The notes: a model not told the origin generated them from the letters alone. 17,396 nucleotides of DNA from Bryobacterales bacterium (GCA_025456495.1 JALOKO010000056.1:1-17396); one strand, 5' to 3'; shown: positions 1 to 8,657, counted from the first letter of the stretch. Made by a program: numbers and translations.

Positions 1-924
1 GCCCTCCCCTACGACGTGGCGGTCTTCACCAACTTCACGCAGGATCACCTGGATTTTCACGGCTCCTTGGAGGCCTACTATCGCGCAAAGTGCCTGCTGT
101 TCTCAGCCGAACGGGCAACGCCTCCGCGGGTGGCGGTGTTGAACGCGGATGACTCCCATGCCAATCGCACCCCACTGCACACGGACACCCGCGCGATACG
201 CTTCGGCCTGAATGAGACGGCCACACTGCGTGCGCGGCAGGTGGAGATCACCCTGGACGGGTTGCGCTTTGACGTGGAATGGCAGGGCAAACGGCGAAGT
301 CTACGCTCTCCGCTGATGGGTGAGTTTAACGCCTACAACCTGCTGGCAGCCTATGGCGTGGCCCTCGCCTTGGATATCCCGTTGGAACAGATTCATGATG
401 TGCTGGCCACCGCCCGCGAGGTGCCCGGCCGCTTTCAGCGCGTGGATCAGGGGCAGCCCTTCGCCGTGGTGGTGGACTATGCGCACACCCCGGATGCGCT
501 TACCAACGTTCTGCGCACGGCGCGGAAGCTGCGTCCCCGCCGCGTGATCTGCCTGTTTGGATGTGGTGGAGACCGTGACCGGGGCAAACGCCCGCGGATG
601 GCCGAAGCGGCTGCCTCGCTTAGCGACGTTGTGGTGCTCACCAGCGACAATCCGCGATCCGAGGACCCCTATCAGATTCTGCGTGACGCGGAAGTGGGTC
701 TGCAGCGCTTTCAGACGCCCTATACGGTGGAAGTGGACCGTAAGGCCGCCATCCAGCAGGCCATCCAACTGGCCGAGGCAGGGGACCTGGTGTTGATTGC
801 CGGCAAGGGCCACGAGAATTACCAGATCCTTGCCAGCGGGGCCATCCACTTTGACGATGTGGAGGAGGCCACGGGGGCGCTGGCGTCGCGTGGGTTCGCT
901 TCCTCGCCGGAGGCGCCGCAATGA
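1..924 (+). CDS. murE: UDP-MurNAc-L-Ala-D-Glu:meso-diaminopimelate ligase MurE (5' truncated by window edge)
   Basis: Cytoplasmic ATP-dependent amino-acid ligase that adds the third residue of the peptidoglycan stem peptide. The frame is open from base 1 (A-L-P-Y-D-V...), so the gene starts upstream. About 307 C-terminal residues are present of a family length near 490; the N-terminal domain and ATP P-loop are outside the window. Visible Mur-ligase features are TQDHLDFH followed by YYRAK (the lysine usually carbamoylated), VVDYAHTPDAL, GCGGDRDRGKRP, the DNPR motif at 646-657 and a terminal GKGHENYQ. DNPR is the known signature for meso-diaminopimelate rather than lysine as substrate. The stop overlaps the murF start as ATGA, which implies translational coupling. 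The fold and position in the dcw cluster leave little doubt. Confidence 0.96.
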   Translation, partial: ALPYDVAVFTNFTQDHLDFHGSLEAYYRAKCLLFSAERATPPRVAVLNADDSHANRTPLHTDTRAIRFGLNETATLRARQVEITLDGLRFDVEWQGKRRSLRSPLMGEFNAYNLLAAYGVALALDIPLEQIHDVLATAREVPGRFQRVDQGQPFAVVVDYAHTPDALTNVLRTARKLRPRRVICLFGCGGDRDRGKRPRMAEAAASLSDVVVLTSDNPRSEDPYQILRDAEVGLQRFQTPYTVEVDRKAAIQQAIQLAEAGDLVLIAGKGHENYQILASGAIHFDDVEEATGALASRGFASSPEAPQ

Positions 925-2258
925 AGCTTTCGCTGCAGCAGATTGCCCGGGCGATGGGTGCCCATGCAACCGTGGATCAGCTGGTTAGCGGCTACCGGAC
1001 CTACTCGCCGGAAGTACAGCCCGGCGACCTTTTCTTTGCCATGCCGGGGACGCGCTTCGATGGGCTTCAGTTTGTTCCCGACGCCGTCGCTCGCGGGGCT
1101 GTCGCCGTGGTGGTGAGTGCGCCCGGCGACTACGGCGTGCCGTCCCTGGTTGTACCGGATGTGCTGGTTGGCCTGCAGCAGTTGGCCCACGTGGCGCGTC
1201 TGCAGTGGGGCAAGCCTCTGCTGGGCATCACGGGCAGCGCGGGCAAGACCACCAGCAAGGAGATTTGCGCGGCGCTGCTGCGGACCACCCTGCGCACGGC
1301 GCACACCCTGGGCAACCTGAATAACCACGTGGGCCTGCCGTTGTCCTTGTTGCGCCTGGACGACGACGCCCAGGTGGCCGTGGTGGAGATGGGCATGAAT
1401 CACGCCGGCGAGATTGCCGCTCTCGCACGCATTGCGGCGCCCAGCCACGCGCTGGTTACCAACGTGGGCTATGCCCATATCGAGAACTTTGCTTCTGTGG
1501 AGGGGATCGCACTTGCCAAGCGCGAACTCGTGGAGGCGCTTCCGCCTGATGGCACGGCGATTCTGAATGAGGATGACCCGAGAGTTCGTACTTTCGGCGA
1601 CGTTCACAAAGGACCGGTGATTCGCTATGGCCTCTCGGAAAAAGCGGATATTCGTGCGGAAGAGATATCGCCGTCAGAACAAGGCTTGTGCTTTACCGTG
1701 GAAGGCGTTCCCTTCCAAACGGCGCTTCGAGGCCGACACAATCTGCTGAACCTGCTGGGTGGAATTGCGGCTGCCCGCGCCTTCGCCATTCCCCTGGATG
1801 CGCTGCGCGATGCAGTGGCTTTCTTGCAACCGGCGTCCATGCGCGGTGAGGTCTCTCAACATCGCGGGGTGACCGTGATCAACGATTGCTACAACGCAAA
1901 CCCCGACGCCATGCTGGCCATGTTGGGGGTGTTGATGGACTTCCCCGCAACGCGGCGCATCGCCGTGCTGGGCGAAATGCGGGAGTTGGGTGAGCGAAGT
2001 GAGTATCTTCACCGCGAAGTGGGGCGCGCGGTGTACGAACGGGGCGTTGACCATCTCATCGCCATTCAAGGCGACGCGGTCTTTCTTCGTGACGAGGCCG
2101 TACTCTCGGGGCTTCGCGCCACGGAGGCGGGCTTCTTCGCAACGCCTGAGGAAGCAGGAGCCCATCTGCGAAGCCTCTTGCGTGAAGGGGATGTGGTGCT
2201 TTTCAAGGGCTCCCGCGGTACCCGTGTGGAGCGTGCTCTGGAGACCTGGCTGGGGTAG
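921..2258 (+). CDS. murF: UDP-MurNAc-tripeptide:D-Ala-D-Ala ligase MurF
   Basis: Cytoplasmic Mur ligase that attaches D-Ala-D-Ala to UDP-MurNAc-tripeptide, completing the pentapeptide precursor. The 445 residues match the usual family length. Three domains can be followed: an N-terminal UDP-substrate domain (about 1-95), a central ATPase domain with P-loop GITGSAGKTT (about 102-111) and the family stretch LGNLNNHVGLPLSLL, then a C-terminal domain with VINDCYNANPDAM and VLGEMRELGE. VEMGMNHAGEI and TNVGYAHIE are also typical of MurF. The ATG at 921 overlaps the murE stop by 4 nt, and the N-terminus MKLSLQQIARAMG fits the family, so this start is preferred. The stop lies 6 nt before mraY, so the genes are very probably cotranscribed. 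Confidence 0.97.
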   Translation: MKLSLQQIARAMGAHATVDQLVSGYRTYSPEVQPGDLFFAMPGTRFDGLQFVPDAVARGAVAVVVSAPGDYGVPSLVVPDVLVGLQQLAHVARLQWGKPLLGITGSAGKTTSKEICAALLRTTLRTAHTLGNLNNHVGLPLSLLRLDDDAQVAVVEMGMNHAGEIAALARIAAPSHALVTNVGYAHIENFASVEGIALAKRELVEALPPDGTAILNEDDPRVRTFGDVHKGPVIRYGLSEKADIRAEEISPSEQGLCFTVEGVPFQTALRGRHNLLNLLGGIAAARAFAIPLDALRDAVAFLQPASMRGEVSQHRGVTVINDCYNANPDAMLAMLGVLMDFPATRRIAVLGEMRELGERSEYLHREVGRAVYERGVDHLIAIQGDAVFLRDEAVLSGLRATEAGFFATPEEAGAHLRSLLREGDVVLFKGSRGTRVERALETWLG

Positions 2259-2264
2259 GTTGCT

Positions 2265-3398
2265 ATGTTTTACTGGCTGCTGTACGAACAACTCTATCCT
2301 GTTCTGAGTCCTCTCCGGGTCTTCCAATACCTGACCGTGCGGGTTGCCCTGGCCAGCCTCACGGCCATGTTCCTTTGCATGGTGCTGGGGCCTTTCCTCA
2401 TCCGCAAGCTGCGGCAATTCCAAATCGGGCAGTACATTCGCGAGGAAGGCCCAAAGAGCCATCAGAAAAAGGCCGGAACGCCCACCATGGGCGGTGTGCT
2501 GGTGGTGATTTCCATCGTCGTCTCCACGCTCTTGTGGGCCAACCTCACCAATCCCATCGTCTGGATTGCGCTGTTCAGCCTGGTGGCCTATGGGGCCATC
2601 GGCTTCTATGACGACTACATGAAGGTGACCCACCGGCGAAATCTCGGCCTCAGCAGCCGCAGGAAGTTCTTCCTGCAATGCCTGATTGCGCTGGTGATTT
2701 GCGGGGCCTTGATGGTGCTGCATGCGCAGGGCGCCTACAACGCCCGGCTGAACGTGCCCTTCTTCAAGCAACTGCGGCCTGACTTGCTGCTGACCTCCTT
2801 CACGGATGCCTGGTACACCTACCCGCTGGCCTTCCTTGTGGTGTACGTGTTTCTGCTGTTCGTGGTGGTGGGCGCGTCCAACGGCGTGAACCTTACCGAT
2901 GGGCTCGACGGGCTGGCCATCGGCCTGATGGTGATTGCGGCTGGCGCCATGACGGCGCTTACCTACATCAGCGGCAACGCGGATTGGTCGCGGTATCTGG
3001 ATATCGAACGTGTCCCGAATGTGGGCGAGCTCACCATCTTCTGCGGCGCGATGACGGGGGCTTCCCTGGGCTTCCTGTGGTACAACGCGCATCCGGCGGA
3101 AGTGTTCATGGGGGATGTGGGCGCCCTGTCTCTGGGCGGCAGCCTGGGCGTGGTGGCCGTGCTGATCAAGCAGGAGATTCTGCTGCTGTTCGTGGGTGGG
3201 GTGTTTGTGATTGAAACGCTGTCAGTGATCATCCAGGTGTCCAGTTTCAAGCTCACGGGGAAGCGCGTTTTCAAGATGTCGCCCATCCATCATCACTTCG
3301 AGGCCCTGGGCTGGCAGGAATCCAAGATCATCGCCCGCTTCTGGATTGTGGGCATCATCCTGGCGCTGACGGCGCTCACCACATTGAAGATTCGGTAG
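2265..3398 (+). CDS. mraY: phospho-N-acetylmuramoyl-pentapeptide transferase MraY
   Basis: Integral membrane enzyme that transfers phospho-MurNAc-pentapeptide from UDP to undecaprenyl phosphate, making lipid I on the inner face of the cytoplasmic membrane. The 377 residues are slightly more than the usual 360. The start MFYWLLY is characteristic. Conserved elements in order are EGPKSHQKKAGTPTMGG (about 61-77), the catalytic DD of FYDDYMKV (116-117), NGVNLTDGLDGLA (about 206-218), MGDVGALSLGG (about 282-292) and the histidine cluster HHHFE (342-346). Many hydrophobic segments alternate with these loops, as expected for a ten-helix protein. A purine-rich stretch (gggtagg) just before the ATG, overlapping the murF stop, can serve as ribosome binding site. 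Confidence 0.98.
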   Translation: MFYWLLYEQLYPVLSPLRVFQYLTVRVALASLTAMFLCMVLGPFLIRKLRQFQIGQYIREEGPKSHQKKAGTPTMGGVLVVISIVVSTLLWANLTNPIVWIALFSLVAYGAIGFYDDYMKVTHRRNLGLSSRRKFFLQCLIALVICGALMVLHAQGAYNARLNVPFFKQLRPDLLLTSFTDAWYTYPLAFLVVYVFLLFVVVGASNGVNLTDGLDGLAIGLMVIAAGAMTALTYISGNADWSRYLDIERVPNVGELTIFCGAMTGASLGFLWYNAHPAEVFMGDVGALSLGGSLGVVAVLIKQEILLLFVGGVFVIETLSVIIQVSSFKLTGKRVFKMSPIHHHFEALGWQESKIIARFWIVGIILALTALTTLKIR

Positions 3399-3441
3399 AG
3401 GACCGCGAACGCGTACAAGGGAAATCAGCAGGCATACAGGC

Positions 3442-4827
3442 ATGGATCTTCAAGGTAGAACGGCGCTGGTGATGGGGATGGGACGCTCAGGCGCAGCGGC
3501 TCTCACCCTGCTGCGTCAGCGTGGCGCGCGGGCCTATGCCAGTGACCAGCGCGAGCTGAAACAACTGGGGGCCGCAGCCGACGCGGTGGAGGCCCTTGCA
3601 GAAGGCTACGTGCCGCAGCACTCACTGGCGGGGAAGGACCTTGCCGCGCTGGGCGTCTCGCTGGTGGTGATTGCGCCCGGAGTCCCGGCTGACTTGCCCC
3701 TGTTGCAACAGGCGCGCGCGGGCGGCATTGATGTGATGGGGGAGGTGGAGTTGGCGGCCGCCTACCTGCGCGGCCCGGTCCTGGGCATCACCGGCACCAA
3801 TGGAAAGACCACCACTACCGCGCTCACCGGACATCTGCTGCAGTGCGCGGGCATACCGGCGCAGGTGGGAGGAAACATCGGCACGCCCGTATGCGGCATG
3901 GTGGACAGCTCCGCCCCGGAGCAATGGAATGTTCTGGAGCTGTCCAGCTTTCAATTGGAAACCACACGCAGCCTGGCCGCGCGCATCGCGGTGTGCCTGA
4001 ACGTCACACCCGATCATCTGGATCGTCACCATACCCTGGACAATTACGTCGCCGCCAAGCGCCGCCTCTTCGAACTACAAAGCGCTGATGGGACCGCCGT
4101 GCTGAACGCCGACAACCCGGCCACGCTCCGCTTCGGATTCGCGGGCCCGGCCGCCGCCCGGCTGTTTACCATCACCAACGACCCGCGCCGCCAGATGTGG
4201 CTGGATGGCGATGCGCTGATGTGCGAAGGCCAGTTGCTGCTGCGCCGCCAGCAGATCCCCCTGCCCGGTCTACACAACGTGGAGAACGTGATGGCCGCGT
4301 CGCTGGCCGCGCTGTCGGCTGGCGCCGCGCCGGAAGCGGTGGTGCGCGGGGTGGGCTCATTTCCAGGAGTCGAGCACCGGTTGGAGTTCGTGCGGGAACG
4401 CGATGGTGTTCGCTGGTACAACGATTCCAAAGCCACCAACGTCGACGCCGCCCTCAAGGCGATCGCCAGTTTTGATGCGCCGCTGTGGATTCTGCTTGGC
4501 GGCCGCGACAAGCACAGCGACTATCGCCCGCTTGCCGATGCGTTGCGCGGAAAGATCCGGCGCGCCCTGCTGGTGGGCGAGGCTGCGAATCTCATCCATC
4601 AACAGATTGGCGCGGAACTGCCCTGCCAACACTGCGAGTCTATCCAGCGCGCGGTCCAGGTGGCTGCCCAGGAATCCCAGGCCGGTGACGTCGTGTTGCT
4701 GGCCCCGGCCTGCGCCAGCTTCGACCAATTCTCCAGCTACGAAGAACGGGGCAGGCACTTCAAGCAGCTTGTTCTTGCCATCGATCACCACACAGGCGCC
4801 AGCACGGAAAGCAGGGGTGCGGAATGA
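3442..4827 (+). CDS. murD: UDP-MurNAc-L-Ala:D-glutamate ligase MurD
   Basis: Cytoplasmic Mur ligase that adds D-glutamate to UDP-MurNAc-L-Ala. The 461 residues are a normal length. It has an N-terminal Rossmann-like UDP-binding domain (ALVMGMGRSGAAAL, about 8-21), a central ATPase domain with P-loop GITGTNGKTTTT (about 115-126), GGNIGTPV, ELSSFQLE, NVTPDHLDRH and NYVAAKRRLF with the expected modified lysine. The C-terminal domain has YNDSKATNVDAALKAI and ILLGGRDKHSDY, both typical of MurD rather than MurC/E/F. A 43-nt gap separates it from mraY and no strong Shine-Dalgarno is visible there. The stop overlaps the ftsW start by 4 nt (ATGA). Confidence 0.97.
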   Translation: MDLQGRTALVMGMGRSGAAALTLLRQRGARAYASDQRELKQLGAAADAVEALAEGYVPQHSLAGKDLAALGVSLVVIAPGVPADLPLLQQARAGGIDVMGEVELAAAYLRGPVLGITGTNGKTTTTALTGHLLQCAGIPAQVGGNIGTPVCGMVDSSAPEQWNVLELSSFQLETTRSLAARIAVCLNVTPDHLDRHHTLDNYVAAKRRLFELQSADGTAVLNADNPATLRFGFAGPAAARLFTITNDPRRQMWLDGDALMCEGQLLLRRQQIPLPGLHNVENVMAASLAALSAGAAPEAVVRGVGSFPGVEHRLEFVRERDGVRWYNDSKATNVDAALKAIASFDAPLWILLGGRDKHSDYRPLADALRGKIRRALLVGEAANLIHQQIGAELPCQHCESIQRAVQVAAQESQAGDVVLLAPACASFDQFSSYEERGRHFKQLVLAIDHHTGASTESRGAE

Positions 4828-5851
4828 CCAAGACACGAACCACGGACTGGTATCTCTTCGGCTACATCGTGGCTCTGCTGATCCTCGGGTTGGCCTTCTG
4901 CTACAGCGCCAGCTCAGTGGTGGGACCTTTGCGCACGCAGCATCTGGACCATCCGAAAACGGAATGGTATTACATCAGCCGCCAACTGTTTTACTGCGCG
5001 CTGGGCATTGGCGCGCTCATCCTGCTGGCCCGGATGAACTTCCGCAAGTGGAATACCCCGGCCTGGGCCTTTGTCGCCATGGGTTCCTCCATCGCCATGG
5101 TGGTGCTGGCGGCGTTGGTGGATACGCGCGCGCACCGCTGGTTGCGATTGCCCGTCGGCCAGTTTCAGCCCTCGGAGTTCGCCAAGCCCGCGCTGATTCT
5201 GTTTTGCGCGTACTTCATCGCCAAGCGCTTGAACGCCATCAATGACCGGCACACGGTGCTGCCTGCCTCCATCATCGTGGGCTTGCTGGGCGCGATTGTG
5301 GCCTGGGGTGACCTGGGCACCGCGGTGGTGCTGATGATTGCCGCCGCCTCCCTGTTTTTCGTGGCCGGGCTGCAATGGCGCTACATCGCGCTCGCCTTGG
5401 CCATCGCCTTTCTGGGTAGTGCGATTTCCGTGGTCCATAAGCCCTATCGACTGGTGCGCATCGTGGCTCCCGTGGCGGCGCTGGCGGCGCTGGCTTTCGC
5501 GTTGGCGCCGCGCGGGGCGGACCTGGTGGCGCCACAGACTTCATCTATGCGGTGATTGCCGAGGAAGGAGGCTTGGGCGGGTCGCTGGCCATACTGGCGC
5601 TGTACCTGCTGATTGCCTGGCGCGGCATCCGGATCTACTTCTCTTCCGACAGTCATTTCGGGCGCTACCTCGCGTTGGGCATCGCCGTGCTGATTACCTT
5701 CCAGGCCCTGGTGAACATCAGTGTCGTGCTTGCCCTGGCTCCCACCAAGGGCATTCCCTTGCCGCTGGTGAGCTATGGCGGAAGCTCTCTCATATCCACC
5801 CTCATCTGCTTTGGCATGTTGCTGAGCGTGAGTAAGCATTCCACCAACTGA
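4824..5851 (+). pseudogene. ftsW: FtsW, SEDS-family septal peptidoglycan polymerase, disrupted by frameshift plus internal loss
   Basis: FtsW polymerises lipid II at the septum in partnership with a class B PBP. The first half (4824 to about 5533) encodes the N-terminal membrane helices, with YSASSVVG, HRWLRLP, QPSEFAKPALI and KPYRLVRI. That frame ends at a TGA at 5553-5555. The remainder (TDFIYAVIAEEGG, NISVVLALAPTKGIPLPLVSYGGSSL, ending at 5851) is in another frame, readable from about 5534. The conserved loop that should lie between PYRLVRI and TDFIYA (family pattern DP..G.GYQ..QS..A.GSGG..G.GL...QK) is absent. The span is 1028 nt, so the two frames differ by 3k+1 missing bases. From family knowledge, the aspartate of the HTDF motif is the catalytic residue; here it falls just after the break (5537-5539). 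A copy of TGGCGCC at 5503-5509 recurs at 5527-5533, exactly at the break. This is either a real deletion or an assembly error. The latter is likely, because FtsW is normally essential. Confidence 0.88.
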
Positions 5852-5873
5852 TGCAGACAGCACCGTCCAGCAA

Positions 5874-5905
5874 CGTAGGGAAATAGGCACGTAGGGAAAT
5901 AGGCA
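5874..5905 (+). repeat. 16-bp perfect tandem duplication ahead of murG
   Basis: The unit CGTAGGGAAATAGGCA occurs at 5874-5889 and again at 5890-5905 without mismatch, in the 65-nt ftsW-murG spacer. Each copy contains a GTAGGG purine run. The second copy ends 11 nt before the murG ATG, so the duplication sits in the likely translation-initiation region. It may be a recent slippage event. I see no coding role. Confidence 0.9.
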
Positions 5906-5916
5906 CGCACCACGGC

Positions 5917-6993
5917 ATGAACTACCGCATTCTCATCACCGGGGGAGGTACTGGCGGGCACGTGATCCCCGCGCTGGCCGTGGCCCAGGAACTGCGTGGG
6001 CGCGGGCACGACATCCTCTTCGTGGGCGTTGAATCTGGCATGGAAGCCCGGCTGGCGCCGGAGGCAGGCTTCCCCATTCGCTTTGTGCGGGCGCAGGGAC
6101 TAAACCGCGTGGGGCTGGTGAACGCCATGCGCAGCCTGTCGTTGCTGCCCGGCTCAGTATTCCAGGCGGCGCGCGAAATCCGTGACTTCCAGCCGCACGT
6201 CCTGTTTAGCATGGGCGGCTATGTGGCCGGACCCGTGATGGCCGCGGGCCGGCTCACAGGGACGCCCATGGTGATCATGGAGCCCAATGCCTACCCGGGG
6301 CTCACCGCGCGCTGGACTTCCAAGGTGGTGCGCCGCGCCCTGGTGAACTTTCCGGAAACGCTGGCCTTCTTCCCGCCGGGGCGCGCGCAGGTCACCGGGG
6401 TCCCGGTGCGTGAGGCCTTCTTCCATCTTCCGGTGCTGGATCCGCGGCCGCCCTTTACGTTGCTGGTGACCGGGGGCAGCCAAGGCAGCCGCGCGCTGAA
6501 CAGTGCTCTGCGCGAGGCCTGGCCGGTGTGGAAGCGAAGCGGAGTGCCGCTGCGGATTTTGCATCAGGCCGGTCGCCTGGAGGTCGATGCGGTAGGTCGC
6601 GATTTCGCCCACAGCGGCCTGGACGGCGAGGTGTTTGCGTTTCACCCGGACATGCCCGCGCTGTTCGGCCAGGCGCATCTGGTGGTAGGTCGCAGCGGCG
6701 CCAGCGCCGTGGCGGAACTCTGCGCCGCCGGACGGCCTTCCATTCTGGTTCCGTTTCCCGCCGCCGCCGACAACCACCAGTTGAAGAACGCCCAGGCGCT
6801 GGCCAGTGTCGGCGCGGCCCGCCTGCTGCAGCAGCATCAGCTTAGCGGCGGGCAACTTGCTGAGGACGTGTTGGCGCTGTTCCAGCAGCCTGAAGCCCTC
6901 ACGACGATGGCCCAACGCGCGCAGTCCCTGGCCCAACCAGGCGCGGCAAGTCGCGTCGCCGACATCCTGCAGCAGGAGGCGGCGCGCCCATGA
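5917..6993 (+). CDS. murG: UDP-N-acetylglucosamine:lipid I N-acetylglucosaminyltransferase MurG
   Basis: Peripheral membrane GT-B glycosyltransferase (family GT28) that adds GlcNAc to lipid I to give lipid II on the cytoplasmic side of the membrane. The 358 residues are a typical length. The N-terminal domain starts with ILITGGGTGGHVIPALA, the hallmark glycine loop at residues 9-15, and has FSMGGYVAGPVMAA. The C-terminal UDP-GlcNAc domain has LLVTGGSQGSRALN, HQAGR, VVGRSGASAVAELCAAGRP and a PFPAAADNHQLKNA segment that matches the nucleotide-sugar site of the family. The ATG at 5917 gives the expected N-terminus (MNYRILITGGG). It lies directly downstream of the broken ftsW and the 16-bp duplication. 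Confidence 0.97.
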   Translation: MNYRILITGGGTGGHVIPALAVAQELRGRGHDILFVGVESGMEARLAPEAGFPIRFVRAQGLNRVGLVNAMRSLSLLPGSVFQAAREIRDFQPHVLFSMGGYVAGPVMAAGRLTGTPMVIMEPNAYPGLTARWTSKVVRRALVNFPETLAFFPPGRAQVTGVPVREAFFHLPVLDPRPPFTLLVTGGSQGSRALNSALREAWPVWKRSGVPLRILHQAGRLEVDAVGRDFAHSGLDGEVFAFHPDMPALFGQAHLVVGRSGASAVAELCAAGRPSILVPFPAAADNHQLKNAQALASVGAARLLQQHQLSGGQLAEDVLALFQQPEALTTMAQRAQSLAQPGAASRVADILQQEAARP

Positions 6994-7123
6994 GCCTGAT
7001 GGTTCCAATTCGGCAGGGTAGCCCGGCGCGCCGTCGCCCAAGCGGGATTCCGGCGCTTGTCTTCAACCGCAGATCGGGGAAAGGTTCGAGGGGCCTGTCC
7101 ATCGCGAGAGGCCTTACACTCTG

Positions 7124-8527
7124 ATGTTTTTCAAGCCACAACACATTCATTTCGTCGGCATCGGCGGCATCGGCATGAGCGGCATTGCTGAAGTGCTGTT
7201 GAACCTTGGCTACACCATCAGCGGCAGCGATCTGCGCGCCTCGGCGATCACGGAACGTCTGCGGACGCTGGGTGCGCGCGTCTTTGTGGGGCACCAGGCG
7301 CAGCACATTGACGGCGCCAAGGTGGTGGTGGTCTCCTCCGCTGTTGACCCTACCAACCCCGAGTATCAGGAGTCCCGCGCGCGGGGAATCCCGGTCATTC
7401 CGCGCGGCGAGCTGCTGGCGGAATTGATGCGGCTGAAGTTCGGTGTCGCCATTGCGGGCAGCCACGGCAAAACCACCACCACGTCCATGGTGGCCACCAT
7501 CCTTAGCCAGGCTGAACTGGACCCTACCGTGGTGGTGGGCGGGCGCGTGCGGACCTTCGCCGGCAGCAACGCCCGTGTGGGGAAAAGCGATTTCCTGGTG
7601 GTGGAGTCAGACGAAAGCGACCGCTCGTTTTTGAAGCTGGCCCCGATTCTGGCTGTGGTCACCAACATCGACATGGAGCACCTTGACCACTACAGTTCCC
7701 TGGACGACATCCAGGGCGCTTTCGTCCAGTTCATCAACAAGGTGCCCTTCTATGGAGCCGCCATCCTGTGTCTGGATGACGCCAACGTGCAGCAGATTCT
7801 GCCGCGCGTTGAGCGCCGTGTGATCACCTATGGTGTCAGCGCCCAAGCGGATGTTCGTCTGGTTTCGTGGGAATTTCAGGGGCTGGGCAGCCGCTTCCGT
7901 CTAAGCAGTCGCGGCGCTGACCTGGGCGAGTTCCGCCTCTGCGTGCCTGGCTTCCACAACATCCTGAACGCCACCGCCGCCGTGGCCACAGCCAAGGAAC
8001 TGGAGGTGGATCTGGAGCGCATCCGGGAAGGCGTGGCCGCCTACGAGGGTGTGGACCGCCGCTTCCAGGTGAAGGGTGAGGTGCAGGGCGTCACGGTCAT
8101 TGACGATTACGCGCACCATCCAACTGAGATCCGCGCCACGCTGGATGCGCTTCGTCAGGCCGGCTACGGGCGCATCCTGGTGCTGTTCCAACCCCATCGG
8201 TATTCGCGCACCCAGCAGTTGATGGACGACTTCGCTGGCGCGTTCAACCTGGCCCATGAGGTGTGGGTGACCGCCATCTATGCCGCGTCGGAAGCAGCCA
8301 TTCCCGGCATCACGTCGCAACGGCTGGTGGAGCGAATGCGGGAATTCGGGCACCGCGGGACGCGCACTGTGGACGACCTCCAATCCGCCGTGGATGCGAT
8401 GGTTAGCCAGGCGATGCCGGGCGATGCGCTGGTGACGATGGGCGCCGGCAATGTCAGCCAGGCTTCCGATTTGCTGGTGGATGGGTTGCGACGCCGCGCG
8501 TCGGATGGGGCTTCCCCATCCCCCTAG
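7124..8527 (+). CDS. murC: UDP-N-acetylmuramate:L-alanine ligase MurC
   Basis: Cytoplasmic Mur ligase that adds L-alanine to UDP-MurNAc, the first stem-peptide step. The 467 residues are a normal length. The N-terminal Rossmann domain begins HFVGIGGIGMSGIAEVL (about 9-25) with SGSDLRAS. The ATPase domain has P-loop AGSHGKTTTTSM (about 111-122), VVESDESDRSFL and TNIDMEHLDHY. The C-terminal domain has VIDDYAHHPTEI and FQPHRYSRT, which are specific to MurC. The 130-nt gap after murG (6994-7123) holds no recognisable gene, and no strong Shine-Dalgarno is visible at the ATG. An upstream or internal promoter is possible but not evident. Confidence 0.97.
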   Translation: MFFKPQHIHFVGIGGIGMSGIAEVLLNLGYTISGSDLRASAITERLRTLGARVFVGHQAQHIDGAKVVVVSSAVDPTNPEYQESRARGIPVIPRGELLAELMRLKFGVAIAGSHGKTTTTSMVATILSQAELDPTVVVGGRVRTFAGSNARVGKSDFLVVESDESDRSFLKLAPILAVVTNIDMEHLDHYSSLDDIQGAFVQFINKVPFYGAAILCLDDANVQQILPRVERRVITYGVSAQADVRLVSWEFQGLGSRFRLSSRGADLGEFRLCVPGFHNILNATAAVATAKELEVDLERIREGVAAYEGVDRRFQVKGEVQGVTVIDDYAHHPTEIRATLDALRQAGYGRILVLFQPHRYSRTQQLMDDFAGAFNLAHEVWVTAIYAASEAAIPGITSQRLVERMREFGHRGTRTVDDLQSAVDAMVSQAMPGDALVTMGAGNVSQASDLLVDGLRRRASDGASPSP

Positions 8528-8574
8528 ACTGCGCAGTTCCGGAGGGCGGCGGCGGTCCAATGCTCCCCAACCTG

Positions 8575-8596
8575 AACAGAAAGACCGTTTTCTGTT
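8575..8596 (+). other. hairpin with weak promoter-like element in the murC-ftsQ gap
   Basis: The 130-nt gap between murC and ftsQ contains a perfect 8-bp inverted repeat: AACAGAAA (8575-8582) and TTTCTGTT (8589-8596) around a 6-nt loop. The stem is A+T-rich and not followed by a T-run, so it is a poor intrinsic terminator. Fifteen bases downstream, TCTAAT (8611-8616) matches a sigma-70 -10 box at five of six bases, but no good -35 box is present at the right distance. The arrangement could be an operator or a processing site feeding ftsQAZ, or chance. This is a weak call. Confidence 0.3.
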
Positions 8597-8657
8597 TCGG
8601 GAAACCGTGGTCTAATTGCGTGTAGGCGCTCCTCCACGCCGCCCCCTGAGAGATGTC

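Noticed and set aside
1674..3092. Long - strand open frame (472 codons) opposite murF and mraY
   Set aside because: Composition is His/Gln-rich without domains and it lies antisense to two conserved genes; a high-G+C shadow frame.
7083..7090. GGTTCGAG resembling a tRNA T-arm in the murG-murC gap
   Set aside because: No flanking acceptor, D or anticodon stems can be drawn around it.
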